DNA of 9,578 bases, taken from assembly GCA_040751775.1 (NCBI GenBank), contig JBFMGD010000065.1:1-9578 (forward strand), in the 5' to 3' direction. The position numbers and the translations under genes are program-made. This document shows, one piece after another, positions 1 through 5,843 of this stretch. Position 1 is the stretch's first letter, and each line of letters starts with the position of its first letter. The notes under the pieces were generated by a model. It saw only the letters and a program-made list of their open reading frames with translations, ran no database searches and was not told the origin of the DNA. This DNA is from JBFMGD01 sp040751775. GTDB taxonomy: Bacteria > Bacillota > Dethiobacteria > DTU022.

Positions 1-794
1 GGGAGCACCCGGCGAGCCAAGAACGCCTAGGTAAACCGGTAGTGGTAAAACAGCCGGCTGCTTTAGTCGACGAAGAAGACCGACTCCGGCAGCGGTTACT
101 TACAGAGCACCGCTACACCCCGGCGGCGGCGTGCTCTTTTATGCAGGAGCTGCGCGATCTGGCCGTACGCTTAAAAAACATAGGCCGCCGCCCGGGCCAG
201 ATCATTACCTTTGGCGTGGCGGCGGACGAGCCCCCGGGCCGCAGCTTAAACGAGGCCAGGCTCTGCCTGGTGGCCTTAGACTACATTACCCGGAAGACTG
301 GGGCGCGATTAAAAGGACCAGCCCCCAGGAGCTCAAGTGGCAGCGCTTAGAGCGGCTGTGCACCCAGTCATATGAGCAGGGGGTGGCCTTAAGCCTGCCG
401 GACCTGGCGCACCTGTTAGGGATATCCACCGATTCCGTTCAGGACACCATGAAGAAGCACGACAAGGTGATCCTGCCTACCCGGGGCCGGGTGGCCGACA
501 TGGGCTCTACATTAAGCCATGCCGACAAGCTACACCGAAACCGAGATTAAACGCAGGACCGGCCATAGCTACGACAGCATTGAGCGTTACCTGTGGGATT
601 TCTCCCGGGTAATTTGTTTAACCGAAAGAGGCATGCCTCTGCCGGCGATCCGCCAGGCCTTGGGCATGTCTAGACGGGTGGTGACGAAATATTTAAACCT
701 GTATGAGCGTTTCAACCATCCCGATTTCGCCTTCCGCATGGCAAAGGTCAGGCGGATGGTGGAGGCCGGGAACCCAAAAAAAAACGGGAGGTAG
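1..794 (+). pseudogene. DUF1670-family protein, first copy, frameshifted and 5'-partial
   Basis: Function unknown; DUF1670 proteins are basic proteins of clostridia and archaea with a helix-turn-helix-like C-terminus, so a nucleic-acid role is only an inference. The frame is open from the left edge (the GTG at 42 need not be the start) and reads through PGQI and a conserved 'VALDYIT'. At about 288-292 (ATTACCCGGAAG) the homologous reading moves to another frame ('PEDWGAIKR'), as if one C were lost from a C run. That frame carries 'ILPTRGRVADMGSTLSH' and then fails near 514-535. The original frame resumes at 'YTETEIKRRTGHS' and ends at TAG 792-794. Against the downstream paralogue about 10-11 codons are missing at this second junction. 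The paralogue shares the PGQI, ILPT.G.V.DMG.TL.H and HTH-like segments in the same order, which fixes both family and lesions. It is probably inactive, unless the indels are sequencing errors. Confidence 0.7.
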
Positions 795-799
795 TAAAC

Positions 800-2050
800 A
801 TGCAACCTGTGAAGGGTAGCCAAAACCGCTACGCTGCCCTTCCAGCCCGAGATGTCAAACCAGTGCAAGTGTCCCATTTACAGCAGCGCTTTGAGTTGGC
901 CCCCCGCTCCCATTTGGCCGAAGCGGTGGTAGCAAAGGTCAACGAAGCCTTGGATGAGCATGAAGAGGCTGCAGGCGCCAGGCGCCTTAAACCCGGCGAG
1001 CTGCTCGTGGAGATCGAAGGCCGGCGCCTGCCCATACCGCTGCTCTCGCCAAGGTGGAGCCAAAGCCTGGCCGACGGGTTCAAACCAGCGGCGGTGCGCA
1101 GGCACCTGGAGTACGAACAGCTAACAGCCTGCCTGGGAATTAGTGAAAACCTTACCCTGGAGCAGCTGTGGTTATGGACCGACCAAAAAGAGTTGGTGGG
1201 CAAGCGTGGCGGTAAGGAATTCCTGCCGGACAAGCCCTTGGATATTGAAACCTTAAGGGTTAGCCCAAGACCGGTGAACGAGATTGCCCTACCGGACGCC
1301 CTGCTTGAGCCCATCACCGTTTACTTGGCCGAAGATTACGGGTGCAAACCCGCCCAGGCCCGGGCTATGGCCGAGCGGGCGGCCCAGATGAGGCAGTGGT
1401 GCTGCCCCCGCATCCAGGAGCTTAAGCCCGGCCAGATAGTATGGCTGGCCTACAGCACCCGCCGGTCAAAACGGGGCCAGAGCCGCCTGCTGGCACCGGT
1501 AGTGTTAACTTTACTTAACGGTGATGAGCAGGCACTTAAGCTTAATAACCGGGGCGAACTAAAGCACCTCAAGATTCGGCAGATGGAACGGATCACCGCC
1601 GAGGCCTGGCAGCAAGACGGGGTCCTCACCATGCTGGATTTGGAGTGGCTGCTGAACTTAAACGGAGCGTCTCTAAGGCAGCTGCTTACCGCCTACCAGG
1701 AGCGCTTCGGGGTGATATTGCCTACCGCCGGCACCGTCCTAGATATGGGCCGCACGCTGACTCATAAGACCATCGTGGTGGAGATGTCCTTGGAGGGGTT
1801 AAGCACCCAGCAAATCTCTAAGCGCATTTTCCACACCCCCGAAGCGGTAGACAATTACTTAAGGCTCTTTGACCGGGTGCTGGTCCTGCGCTATTTCGGG
1901 ATGCCGCCCCACTTGATGCGCCAGGTTACGGGACATAGCCTCGCGCTGATCAATGAACACCTTGCACTGGCTAAAAAACACTTCCCCGCGGAGAAGGATT
2001 TGGTTGATTATCTGACGAACCGGGGGGTAGACCTTGAAAAAGCACAATAG
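800..2050 (+). CDS. DUF1670-family protein, second copy, intact
   Basis: 416 residues, unknown function. It starts at ATG 800 behind GGGAGG at 786-791, a ribosome binding site that lies inside the last codons of the preceding DUF1670 gene, only 5 bases away; the two are evidently co-transcribed. The N-terminal ~170 residues are charged and not recognised. Residues ~175-405 align by eye with the first copy: 'CKPAQARAMAERAAQM', PGQI, a 'PVVLTLL' strand, 'MLDLEWLLN', 'VILPTAGTVLDMGRTLTH', then a helix-turn-helix-like stretch ('STQQISKRIFHTPEAVDNYL') and 'FDRVLVLRYFGMP'. No membrane segment or signal peptide is seen. The HTH-like tail suggests DNA binding, but no catalytic motif is visible and I do not assign a function. 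Tandem DUF1670 genes of unequal length are, as far as I recall, common in Desulfotomaculum-like genomes, and a mobile origin is possible but unproven. Confidence 0.72.
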   Translation: MQPVKGSQNRYAALPARDVKPVQVSHLQQRFELAPRSHLAEAVVAKVNEALDEHEEAAGARRLKPGELLVEIEGRRLPIPLLSPRWSQSLADGFKPAAVRRHLEYEQLTACLGISENLTLEQLWLWTDQKELVGKRGGKEFLPDKPLDIETLRVSPRPVNEIALPDALLEPITVYLAEDYGCKPAQARAMAERAAQMRQWCCPRIQELKPGQIVWLAYSTRRSKRGQSRLLAPVVLTLLNGDEQALKLNNRGELKHLKIRQMERITAEAWQQDGVLTMLDLEWLLNLNGASLRQLLTAYQERFGVILPTAGTVLDMGRTLTHKTIVVEMSLEGLSTQQISKRIFHTPEAVDNYLRLFDRVLVLRYFGMPPHLMRQVTGHSLALINEHLALAKKHFPAEKDLVDYLTNRGVDLEKAQ

Positions 2051-2062
2051 ATCATTTAGCGG

Positions 2063-2098
2063 TTATCTCAAATCTGAAACCGGCTTTATATTTGGCAT
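2063..2098 (-). pseudogene. Phd/YefM-type antitoxin, first 11 codons only
   Basis: On the minus strand an ATG at 2098 sits 8 bases after a perfect GGAGG (2107-2111) and encodes MPNIKPVSDLR followed by TAA at 2063-2065. This peptide is the characteristic beginning of Phd/YefM antitoxins (typically MPNIKPISDLRNYNEVL...), which normally run ~70-90 residues and bind DNA through this N-terminal part. Homology ends at codon 11, 12 bases before the stop codon of the DUF1670 gene coming from the other strand. The body of the antitoxin and any partner toxin are therefore missing. The start region and promoter look intact, so the loss was on the left side, by insertion of the DUF1670 segment or by deletion. 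The match is short, but signal, spacing and upstream promoter agree. Confidence 0.6.
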
Positions 2099-2128
2099 GT
2101 TTCAAACCTCCACAATTGTGCTGTTAAA

Positions 2129-2157
2129 ATTATACCCTAATACTTCGTAATATACAA
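2129..2157 (-). promoter_or_regulatory. Probable sigma-A promoter of the Phd/YefM stub
   Basis: On the minus strand a perfect TATAAT (2129-2134) is preceded by 17 bases and TTGTAT (2152-2157). It lies 30 bases upstream of the ATG at 2098. Between it and the ribosome binding site is the 10-base perfect palindrome CACAATTGTG (2111-2120), and upstream are two GTATA-containing repeats, any of which could be antitoxin operator half-sites. Operator function is inference; the -35 is weak. Confidence 0.5.
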
Positions 2158-2192
2158 CAGCATATACTACAGCAGTATTGTGTGTGCCAATG

Positions 2193-2255
2193 CCAATATC
2201 ATTATTGGAAGAGCTTAGATGAGATTTTCCGGAGATTTGTTTTGATCAAACAAAT
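2193..2255. repeat. Two small inverted repeats in the gene-free stretch
   Basis: CCAATA-tcat-TATTGG occupies 2193-2208 (6-base stem, 4-base loop) and ATTTGTTT-tgatc-AAACAAAT occupies 2235-2255 (8-base stem, 5-base loop). Both are AT-rich, so they are weak as RNA terminators and could be protein-binding palindromes. They lie between the Phd-like stub and the broken ParE-type toxin. Apart from the promoter, stub and ParE piece I see no other gene in 2099-2298. Confidence 0.4.
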
Positions 2256-2298
2256 AAAGAAGACCTAATGGTTTTTCCACCAAGTCTCGTCTTAACAA

Positions 2299-2396
2299 CT
2301 AAGCTTGACTTGAACCTATAACAGGGAGTAGATAGAAGTCTGCGGCTTCATTTATCTCGGCCTCCGCAGCTCATGGATCGATAGCAAGCGGCTCAT
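2299..2396 (-). pseudogene. RelE/ParE-type toxin, frameshifted and truncated
   Basis: The ATG at 2396 overlaps the stop codon of the upstream antitoxin (ATGA), the usual arrangement for this antitoxin-toxin pair. The first frame reads MSRLLSIHE and then runs to a stop. After a net one-base loss near 2370 another frame continues with 'AEAEINEAADFYLL', which together recreates the usual beginning of plasmid-stabilisation/ParE-like toxins (about 95-105 residues, e.g. 'IHPEAEAEINEAADFY'). Recognisable similarity ends after ~26 residues and the frame closes at TAG 2299-2301. The whole catalytic/ribosome- or gyrase-contacting part is absent, so no active toxin can be made. The family call rests on a short but distinctive motif and on the neighbour. 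Confidence 0.6.
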
Positions 2397-2617
2397 TTTC
2401 TACGAGCACGAGCGCGGGCGAGCACTTCATCTGCCGGATACGCTTGCGCCGTCCCGCTATCAAGCTCCTCATCGCGACGAATAGCTTCGTCTATCCATAG
2501 CTTTTCGATTTCGTCCTCGCTCATCTCATCCAGGCTGGCCAACAATTTCCGAACCAAATAAACACGAGATTCCTTGCTCAGTTGAAAAGCCTCCGCTTTA
2601 ATTTGCTCAACGCTCAT
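2393..2617 (-). CDS. Addiction module antitoxin (CHP02574/PF09720 type)
   Basis: 74 residues, the normal length for the family. It begins at ATG 2617 with GGGAGGAGCG immediately upstream (GGAGG, 7-base spacing). The sequence shows the family's layout: an N-terminal helix ('IKAEAFQLSKESRVYLVRKL'), 'LLASLDEMSEDEIEKLW', then 'DEAIRRDEELDSG' and a basic end 'DEVLARARARRK'. Proteins of this type neutralise RelE/ParE-like toxins encoded just downstream, and the downstream gene here starts in a 4-base ATGA overlap. That toxin is broken, so this is now an orphan antitoxin. It also overlaps the end of the Doc pseudogene by 11 bases, so one transcript probably carried both modules. The frame is intact with no odd codon use. 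Confidence 0.8.
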   Translation of the reverse strand: MSVEQIKAEAFQLSKESRVYLVRKLLASLDEMSEDEIEKLWIDEAIRRDEELDSGTAQAYPADEVLARARARRK

Positions 2618-3010
2618 GTTCGCTCCTCCCAGTTGTTACTATATGAGTATTGAGCCACTCACAAACCTGCTCATAGTTAGATTTACCTTGTGCAACACTA
2701 AGAATGAAATTAACAACTTCTTCCTGTCCAAAATTAAACTTATACCCATGCGAAGCAAGAATCGTTAATGCAATAACAAAAGAGTTCTTTTGTTCCCATC
2801 CACAAACGAGTGGTTATTTACGGTCTTATACAATAAAACAGCTACCTTTTTTAGGAATCCGGGATATAACTCCTTTCCTTCAAAAGTAGCCAAGGGTGAG
2901 TTAAGAGCGCTTTCCAAAGCATTTTTATCTCTTAAACCATAACTTCCACCGGTAGATTTAATGACCTGATCATGAATCTCCAAAACCGTCTCAATTGTTA
3001 TCCACTTCAT
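2607..3010 (-). pseudogene. doc: Doc-type (Fic-fold) death-on-curing toxin with one frameshift
   Basis: Doc toxins are kinases with a Fic fold that inactivate elongation factor EF-Tu by phosphorylation. The start ATG at 3010 overlaps the stop of the upstream small gene. The first 76 residues include 'GGSYGLRDKNALESAL' and the catalytic Fic/Doc motif HSFVDGNKRT at residues 67-76 (catalytic His67). One base is missing immediately after this (plus-strand 2781-2782, codon ACT then CT), so the literal reading ends five residues later as LLLLH. In the shifted frame the expected tail continues without interruption ('FVIALTILASHGYKFNF' ... 'EWLNTHIVTTGR') to TGA at 2607-2609. Restoring one base gives 134 residues, the usual Doc length. 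The active site is encoded but the fold is truncated, so inactivity is likely. The tail overlaps the next antitoxin start. Confidence 0.83.
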
Positions 3011-3174
3011 TTTGCCAGTTCCTCTAAAGCTGGCCTGTATTGCTTAATAATTTCACCGGCTATTTTTAATTGCTTTTTACTTTCCAGCCGTTTTTCTAGA
3101 GCGTCAAAAACTCTCTTTAATTCTTCCGGAGAAAGGCTAACAAGTTCTTCTACCAGATTTTCATGCATTGCCAA
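3007..3174 (-). CDS. Small putative antitoxin of the Doc toxin
   Basis: A short intact frame ends at TGA 3007-3009, overlapping the Doc ATG by ATGA. I prefer the TTG at 3174 (55 residues), which has GGGGGTG at a good distance; the ATG at 3168 (53 residues) is 14 bases from the G run, and an in-frame GTG at 3183 overlaps it. The product is almost wholly helical and charged: 'VEELVSLSPEELKRVFDALE', then 'KRLESKKQLKIAGEIIKQ', ending 'YRPALEELAK'. It lacks the Phd N-terminal DNA-binding signature, so I cannot name the family. The role as Doc antitoxin is inferred from position: small size, directly upstream and translationally coupled. The C-terminal helix resembles the toxin-binding tails of such antitoxins only in general character. 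Confidence 0.6.
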   Translation of the reverse strand: MAMHENLVEELVSLSPEELKRVFDALEKRLESKKQLKIAGEIIKQYRPALEELAK

Positions 3175-3372
3175 ATTGAACACCCCCTATCTAAAAAATA
3201 AGTAAACACTTTGCTGAAGTTACCCTTCAGGTTCAGCCCCTTTCTCCTTTGTACCGCCTGGCATAGACATCAGCAATGACTGTCTGCGTCAAAGTCGCCC
3301 ACAAAATCTAAATTGTTTTTACGCTTATTAGAAGGCACCCTCTCTAAGGATCTTCCTTATATTGTCACATTC

Positions 3373-3401
3373 ATTTTATCATCACTCTCAATATTAAACA
3401 A
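3373..3401 (-). promoter_or_regulatory. Candidate promoter for the toxin-antitoxin operon
   Basis: On the minus strand TTGTTT (3396-3401), 17 bases, TAAAAT (3373-3378) makes a reasonable sigma-A promoter. It lies about 200 bases upstream of the first antitoxin and overlaps the end of the transposase remnant. The 3184-3372 stretch in between holds a small hairpin (CTGAAG/CTTCAG at 3214-3230) and short open frames, but nothing I can identify, and a closer promoter may exist. Confidence 0.35.
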
Positions 3402-4119
3402 GAGCGTTCACTAGCGTTTTGCAGTAAACATCCTGGCAAATGATGCTTTCATTCATTGCTCGGTAAGGGTTGCGTTTCACCCGCTCCCGGGAATGTTCTA
3501 CCGTGCCGTCCAGGGGGTAAAAAGCGCTACCCTTTTTCTTGATGAAGCGGGCAAGGGCATCCCTGGCATCGGGTTCACAGGTAAAGGTGAGTTTGCTTAG
3601 TTCATCAACATCTTTCTTAAGCTTTTCTTTTTCTTTATTTACCCGGGTTTCTAACCCCCTTAGCTTGCGTTTATCCAAGTGGGAAGGGATATGGAACGCA
3701 TTTCCGCACCCTTCCCAGGTTTGCTCCAGGGCTTTATAGTTGTCGCCGGGGTAAATCAGGCACGCTTCGCTTCCCATGATATACTTCACGCCGAGTTTCG
3801 GGTATATTTCGTTGATCCATTTTAACGTAAACCACCGTCTGTCTCTGTAATCAGGTAATAACAATCCTGCAGTGACTACAGATCCCGTAAAACTGTCTTG
3901 ATATCTCTGGAAAGGATCAATGCAATATAGCCTTCTATTTCGAGAATCTTTACCGGTTCATTTCGTTTTAACAATCCGGATAGGAACACCGCCTTTATTA
4001 TAAATATCATGCGCAATAGCCTTGCTCTCATACCGGCCAAGGGACAATCAATATGCAAAAACCCCTGGCTTAAACCTGGTTCCCGGCTTAGGTTGGTGTT
4101 CCAAAGAACAGATATTTGC
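3394..4119 (-). pseudogene. Degenerate transposase-like gene (possibly IS1634-like DDE family)
   Basis: A single minus-strand frame runs from about 4119 to the TAG-free end at 3394, interrupted by TGA at 4048-4050 and TGA at 3958-3960; the open part from 3957 is about 187 codons. Segments include 'RYESKAIAHDIYNKGGVPI', 'DPFQRYQDSFTGSVVTAG', 'LLLPDYRDRRWFTLKWINE', a lysine/glutamate-rich helix ('NKEKEKLKKDVDELSKL'), 'FTCEPDARDALARF' and a basic 'RERVKRNPYRA'. The pattern of long charged helix, then FxCExDAxxAL, then a basic KRxxGRP-like segment, resembles the C-terminal half of IS1634-type transposases. I did not find a convincing DDE triad, and the N-terminal half is unlike that family in my recollection. 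It could be another transposase or an unrelated gene. Two nonsense codons and no start or ribosome binding site argue that it is dead. Confidence 0.45.
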
Positions 4120-4233
4120 AGCCTATACCGAGGTTAAAGAGGCTAAAATGGTATAAATCCAATTTGAGTTTTGTGAGTACAATTGGCTCGAAAGATTGGG
4201 CCTTGACCCTTGGATCAAATATGTGAGGTGAGT

Positions 4234-4413
4234 TTAATGAGTAGCGAATAGCTGGATAATATGTGTAAATATGGTATAAAAAGTACAAAACTTTAGTAAG
4301 TAAGCTTTTAGTTCCCCGGGCATTAGCGGCGTCTGGCGGCAGATGATGGGGGCGATCAGGCTGTAGCGGAAGGCCGCCGGCTGAGGGCATAAGATTACAT
4401 GGCTAACCGGCAT
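4234..4413 (-). pseudogene. N-terminal scrap of a Mu/integrase-type DDE transposase
   Basis: A 59-codon minus-strand frame from ATG 4413 to TAA 4234-4236 contains 'AAFRYSLIAPIICRQTPLMP' followed by 'GELKAYLLKF'. Phrases of the type 'ALFRYSLIAPLL...GEREALL' open many Mu-like/IS481-like transposases just before their helix-turn-helix region. After ~40 residues the sequence turns AT-rich and unrelated ('CTFYTIFTHII'), so the rest of the gene, including the catalytic domain, is gone. No ribosome binding site precedes the ATG. This GC-rich patch (about 4310-4390) stands out in an AT-rich surround. Nothing else identifiable lies in 4120-4233. Confidence 0.42.
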
Positions 4414-4457
4414 ATTTTTTATGAAATGGCCAAAATTTTACAATCAGGTTAAAGGAT

Positions 4458-4485
4458 TTTACGATCCGTTATCGAAAAGTAATAT
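4458..4485 (+). promoter_or_regulatory. Candidate promoter of the lipoprotein gene
   Basis: TTTACG (4458-4463), 16 bases, TAATAT (4480-4485), about 47 bases upstream of the GTG start at 4533. Each hexamer matches the sigma-A consensus at 4 of 6 positions, so this is only a candidate. Confidence 0.33.
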
Positions 4486-4532
4486 CAGGTGCATACAGCA
4501 TACCTAATCCAAGAATAGGGAGGGTAAACCCG

Positions 4533-5276
4533 GTGAAGAAAATGTTAAGCGCCCTGCTGGTTTTACTGTTGTTATTACTAGGAATTGTGGCTTGTGGCTG
4601 CGGAGGGGGAGACAAAGGCGGCGAGGACGCAGCTCCCGGCGATGGCAGCGGCGAGGAGGAAGATAGCGGTACTGACGAAGCTCTGCTGAACCTTGACAAT
4701 TGGGAAGTTCCTACCAAACTGAACGAAATGATCGCCCTCTTCAGCGAAGTTAATTACCGCTTTACTGTCGGCGGGGTCGAAACGGTGGTTCACTATCGCT
4801 ACCTGGGCAGTGAGAATGTCGGGGGAGCGGCGACGGACAAGATCTCCTTAAGCATGGATGAACAAACCTTCACCTTCTGGGTCGGCGCCGACGGCTCCAT
4901 CAAGCAGATGGAGCAGGGCGGGCAAGTCATCCCTGCGGAGATAGCCCAGTCTGCCGGCATGGGGGTGGCCAATATGGTGCTCGTGCCTTTAGTAATGGCC
5001 GAAGGGGTTAAAATCCAGGATTGGGTCCGGGTAACGGAACCCGGCTACAAAGTAACCGTGCTGAGCAGCAAGAACGAAAAGATCGGCGATTTGAGCGGGA
5101 TGGTACACACGTTGCAGGTCGTCGTGGAGCCCCCCTTGGTTCCCACGGAGGTTACTTATGTGGCCCGGGTTGCCGACCTGGGTGACTTTCAAACCATGCT
5201 CAGCTGGGAGGTTACCGGCGGGGAAGGCGGCACCTATGACTTTAAATACGAGATTGAGGCTCTTGCCCTGCGTTAA
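4533..5276 (+). CDS. Lipoprotein of unknown function
   Basis: 247 residues starting at GTG 4533, with GGGAGGG (4518-4524) 8 bases upstream; the in-frame ATG three codons later has a poorer distance. Residues 1-20 form a classic lipoprotein signal peptide (MKKM, a run of Leu/Val, then G-I-V-A) with the lipobox IVAC and lipidated Cys21. A second Cys at 23 and a glycine run follow. Residues ~27-52 are a Gly/Glu/Asp-rich flexible linker, after which a globular, probably beta-rich extracytoplasmic domain begins ('WEVPTKLNEMIALFSEVNYR'). It contains alternating hydrophobic strands such as 'VHYRYLG', 'TFTFWVGADG', 'KVTVLSSKN' and 'VTYVARVADLG', with no cysteines and no motif I recognise. The frame is intact and GC-richer than its flanks. 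It is probably monocistronic: the upstream neighbour is a transposase scrap on the other strand and hairpins follow. Confidence 0.8.
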   Translation: MKKMLSALLVLLLLLLGIVACGCGGGDKGGEDAAPGDGSGEEEDSGTDEALLNLDNWEVPTKLNEMIALFSEVNYRFTVGGVETVVHYRYLGSENVGGAATDKISLSMDEQTFTFWVGADGSIKQMEQGGQVIPAEIAQSAGMGVANMVLVPLVMAEGVKIQDWVRVTEPGYKVTVLSSKNEKIGDLSGMVHTLQVVVEPPLVPTEVTYVARVADLGDFQTMLSWEVTGGEGGTYDFKYEIEALALR

Positions 5277-5287
5277 GGGTTAGGCCG

Positions 5288-5349
5288 GCCGGTGACGCAC
5301 CGGCACAGGAAAAATTATGGGGCTGCGGGAAGGAACGTCCTGCGGCCCC
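5288..5349 (+). terminator. Tandem hairpins downstream of the lipoprotein gene
   Basis: The first hairpin is GCCGGTG-acg-CACCGGC (5288-5304). The second has a 12-base stem, 5319-5330 paired with 5338-5349 (two G-U wobbles) and a 7-base loop. Both are GC-rich and lie 12-75 bases after the stop codon. Neither is followed by a T run, so classical intrinsic termination is not certain; they may instead stabilise the 3' end. Confidence 0.5.
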
Positions 5350-5386
5350 TGCTGTTGCAGTCATTAGACAGGGGGGCGGTTTGAAC

Positions 5387-5461
5387 ATGAACGCGGCACT
5401 ATTGATAGTACCGATTTTCCTGATTCGCTACCCCTTGTTGCTGTTGATGGACAAGCAATAA
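5387..5461 (+). pseudogene. 24-residue hydrophobic peptide, likely a truncated membrane protein
   Basis: ATG 5387 follows a G-rich ribosome binding site (GGGGGGCGG at 5371-5379) and encodes MNAALLIVPIFLIRYPLLLL followed by MDKQ and a TAA at 5459. The peptide is one membrane helix. Its good start signal and abrupt end suggest the first codons of a larger multi-pass membrane protein whose remainder was lost, rather than a genuine small protein, but a functional single-helix peptide cannot be excluded. No homology was assigned with confidence. Confidence 0.35.
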
Positions 5462-5555
5462 TCTTATCCTAGAACAAGAACCATCTCTAACCGTTCCTTT
5501 CTCTCAGGCCGGCCGGTGAGTTCAAAATTAACAATTCTCCCGGCCGGAGACTAAT

Positions 5556-5660
5556 AAAAAGATTGCCATTATCAGGGGTGGGGTGGCCGGTTTATCGGCC
5601 GGATGAACGGCTATGATGTGGAGATCTAGAGGGCCACAACCTTCCCGGCGGGGTATGCAC
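5556..5660 (+). pseudogene. Fragment of an FAD/NAD(P)-binding oxidoreductase (phytoene desaturase-like)
   Basis: The frame begins 'KKIAIIRGGVAGLSAG', a dinucleotide-binding beta-alpha-beta start of GGGxxGL type with Arg where the first Gly of the motif belongs. It is broken by TGA; the shifted frame gives 'MNGYDVEI', a stop, and a further shift gives 'EGHNLPGGVCT'. Joined, this is the standard opening of phytoene-desaturase-like NAD(P)/FAD oxidoreductases (Rossmann motif, glutamate binding the adenosine ribose, then NLPGG). Several codons between AGLSAG and MNGYD are missing. Only ~35 of about 500 residues remain, so it cannot be functional. The following 5661-5750 stretch shows no recognisable gene. 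Confidence 0.6.
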
Positions 5661-5750
5661 ATCCTGATACTGCCCTTTATTCCGTCGCTGTTCTGGCTGC
5701 CCACGGTTGAACTGTTCATTTTTGTCCTTCCTGCCATCAAAAACGGGTAG

Positions 5751-5843
5751 TTGAATTTGAGTGTTTGGTTATACGGTGAAGTATTAAAACAGGTGCCGCA
5801 CCGTCAATGGGTTTTCAGCATCCCCAAAAGAATAGCCGAATAA
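5751..5843 (+). pseudogene. IS91-type transposase fragment
   Basis: A 30-codon frame bounded by TAG (5748) and TAA (5841-5843) contains 'LYGEVLKQVPHRQWVFSIPK'. This closely resembles the conserved segment of IS91-family (Y2 HUH) transposases just after the zinc-binding region ('EVLxPVPHRQxVFTIPKRLR'). The fragment ends two residues after the IPKR motif; the catalytic HUH and tyrosine motifs are absent. No start codon, ribosome binding site or element ends are seen. It lies next to the cut end of the ABC ATPase pseudogene, so this element may have taken part in that truncation; this is inference. Confidence 0.6.

Larger units (their letters stand above)
5282..5519. repeat. 14-base direct repeat AGGCCGGCCGGTGA, two copies
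   Basis: Identical copies at 5282-5295 and 5506-5519, 224 bases apart, flank the small membrane peptide gene. Each contains a GGCCGGCC palindrome, and the first forms the left arm of the post-lipoprotein hairpin. They could be the ends of a duplicated intergenic element or chance in GC-rich spacers. Confidence 0.4.

Noticed and set aside
829..1317. Long minus-strand open frame opposite the second DUF1670 gene
   Set aside because: It is a shadow of the plus-strand gene: Ser/Arg-rich low-complexity protein, no ribosome binding site, and the plus-strand frame has clear homology to its neighbour.
2704..3205. Plus-strand open frames across the toxin-antitoxin cluster
   Set aside because: They are antisense to the Doc and antitoxin genes, which have family motifs, overlaps and ribosome binding sites on the minus strand.
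3394..4119. Selenocysteine decoding of the two in-frame TGA codons
   Set aside because: No SECIS-like hairpin is evident just after either TGA, and a transposase-like protein is not an expected selenoprotein; nonsense mutation is simpler.
4088..4390. 100-codon minus-strand open frame overlapping the Mu-type transposase scrap
   Set aside because: Its proline-rich reading is out of frame with the recognisable 'FRYSLIAPII' sequence and has no start signals.
5661..5750. 31-codon hydrophobic frame beginning MHILILPFIPSLFWLP
   Set aside because: No ribosome binding site, and it lies where the oxidoreductase fragment should continue. Hydrophobic open frames of this size arise easily by chance.
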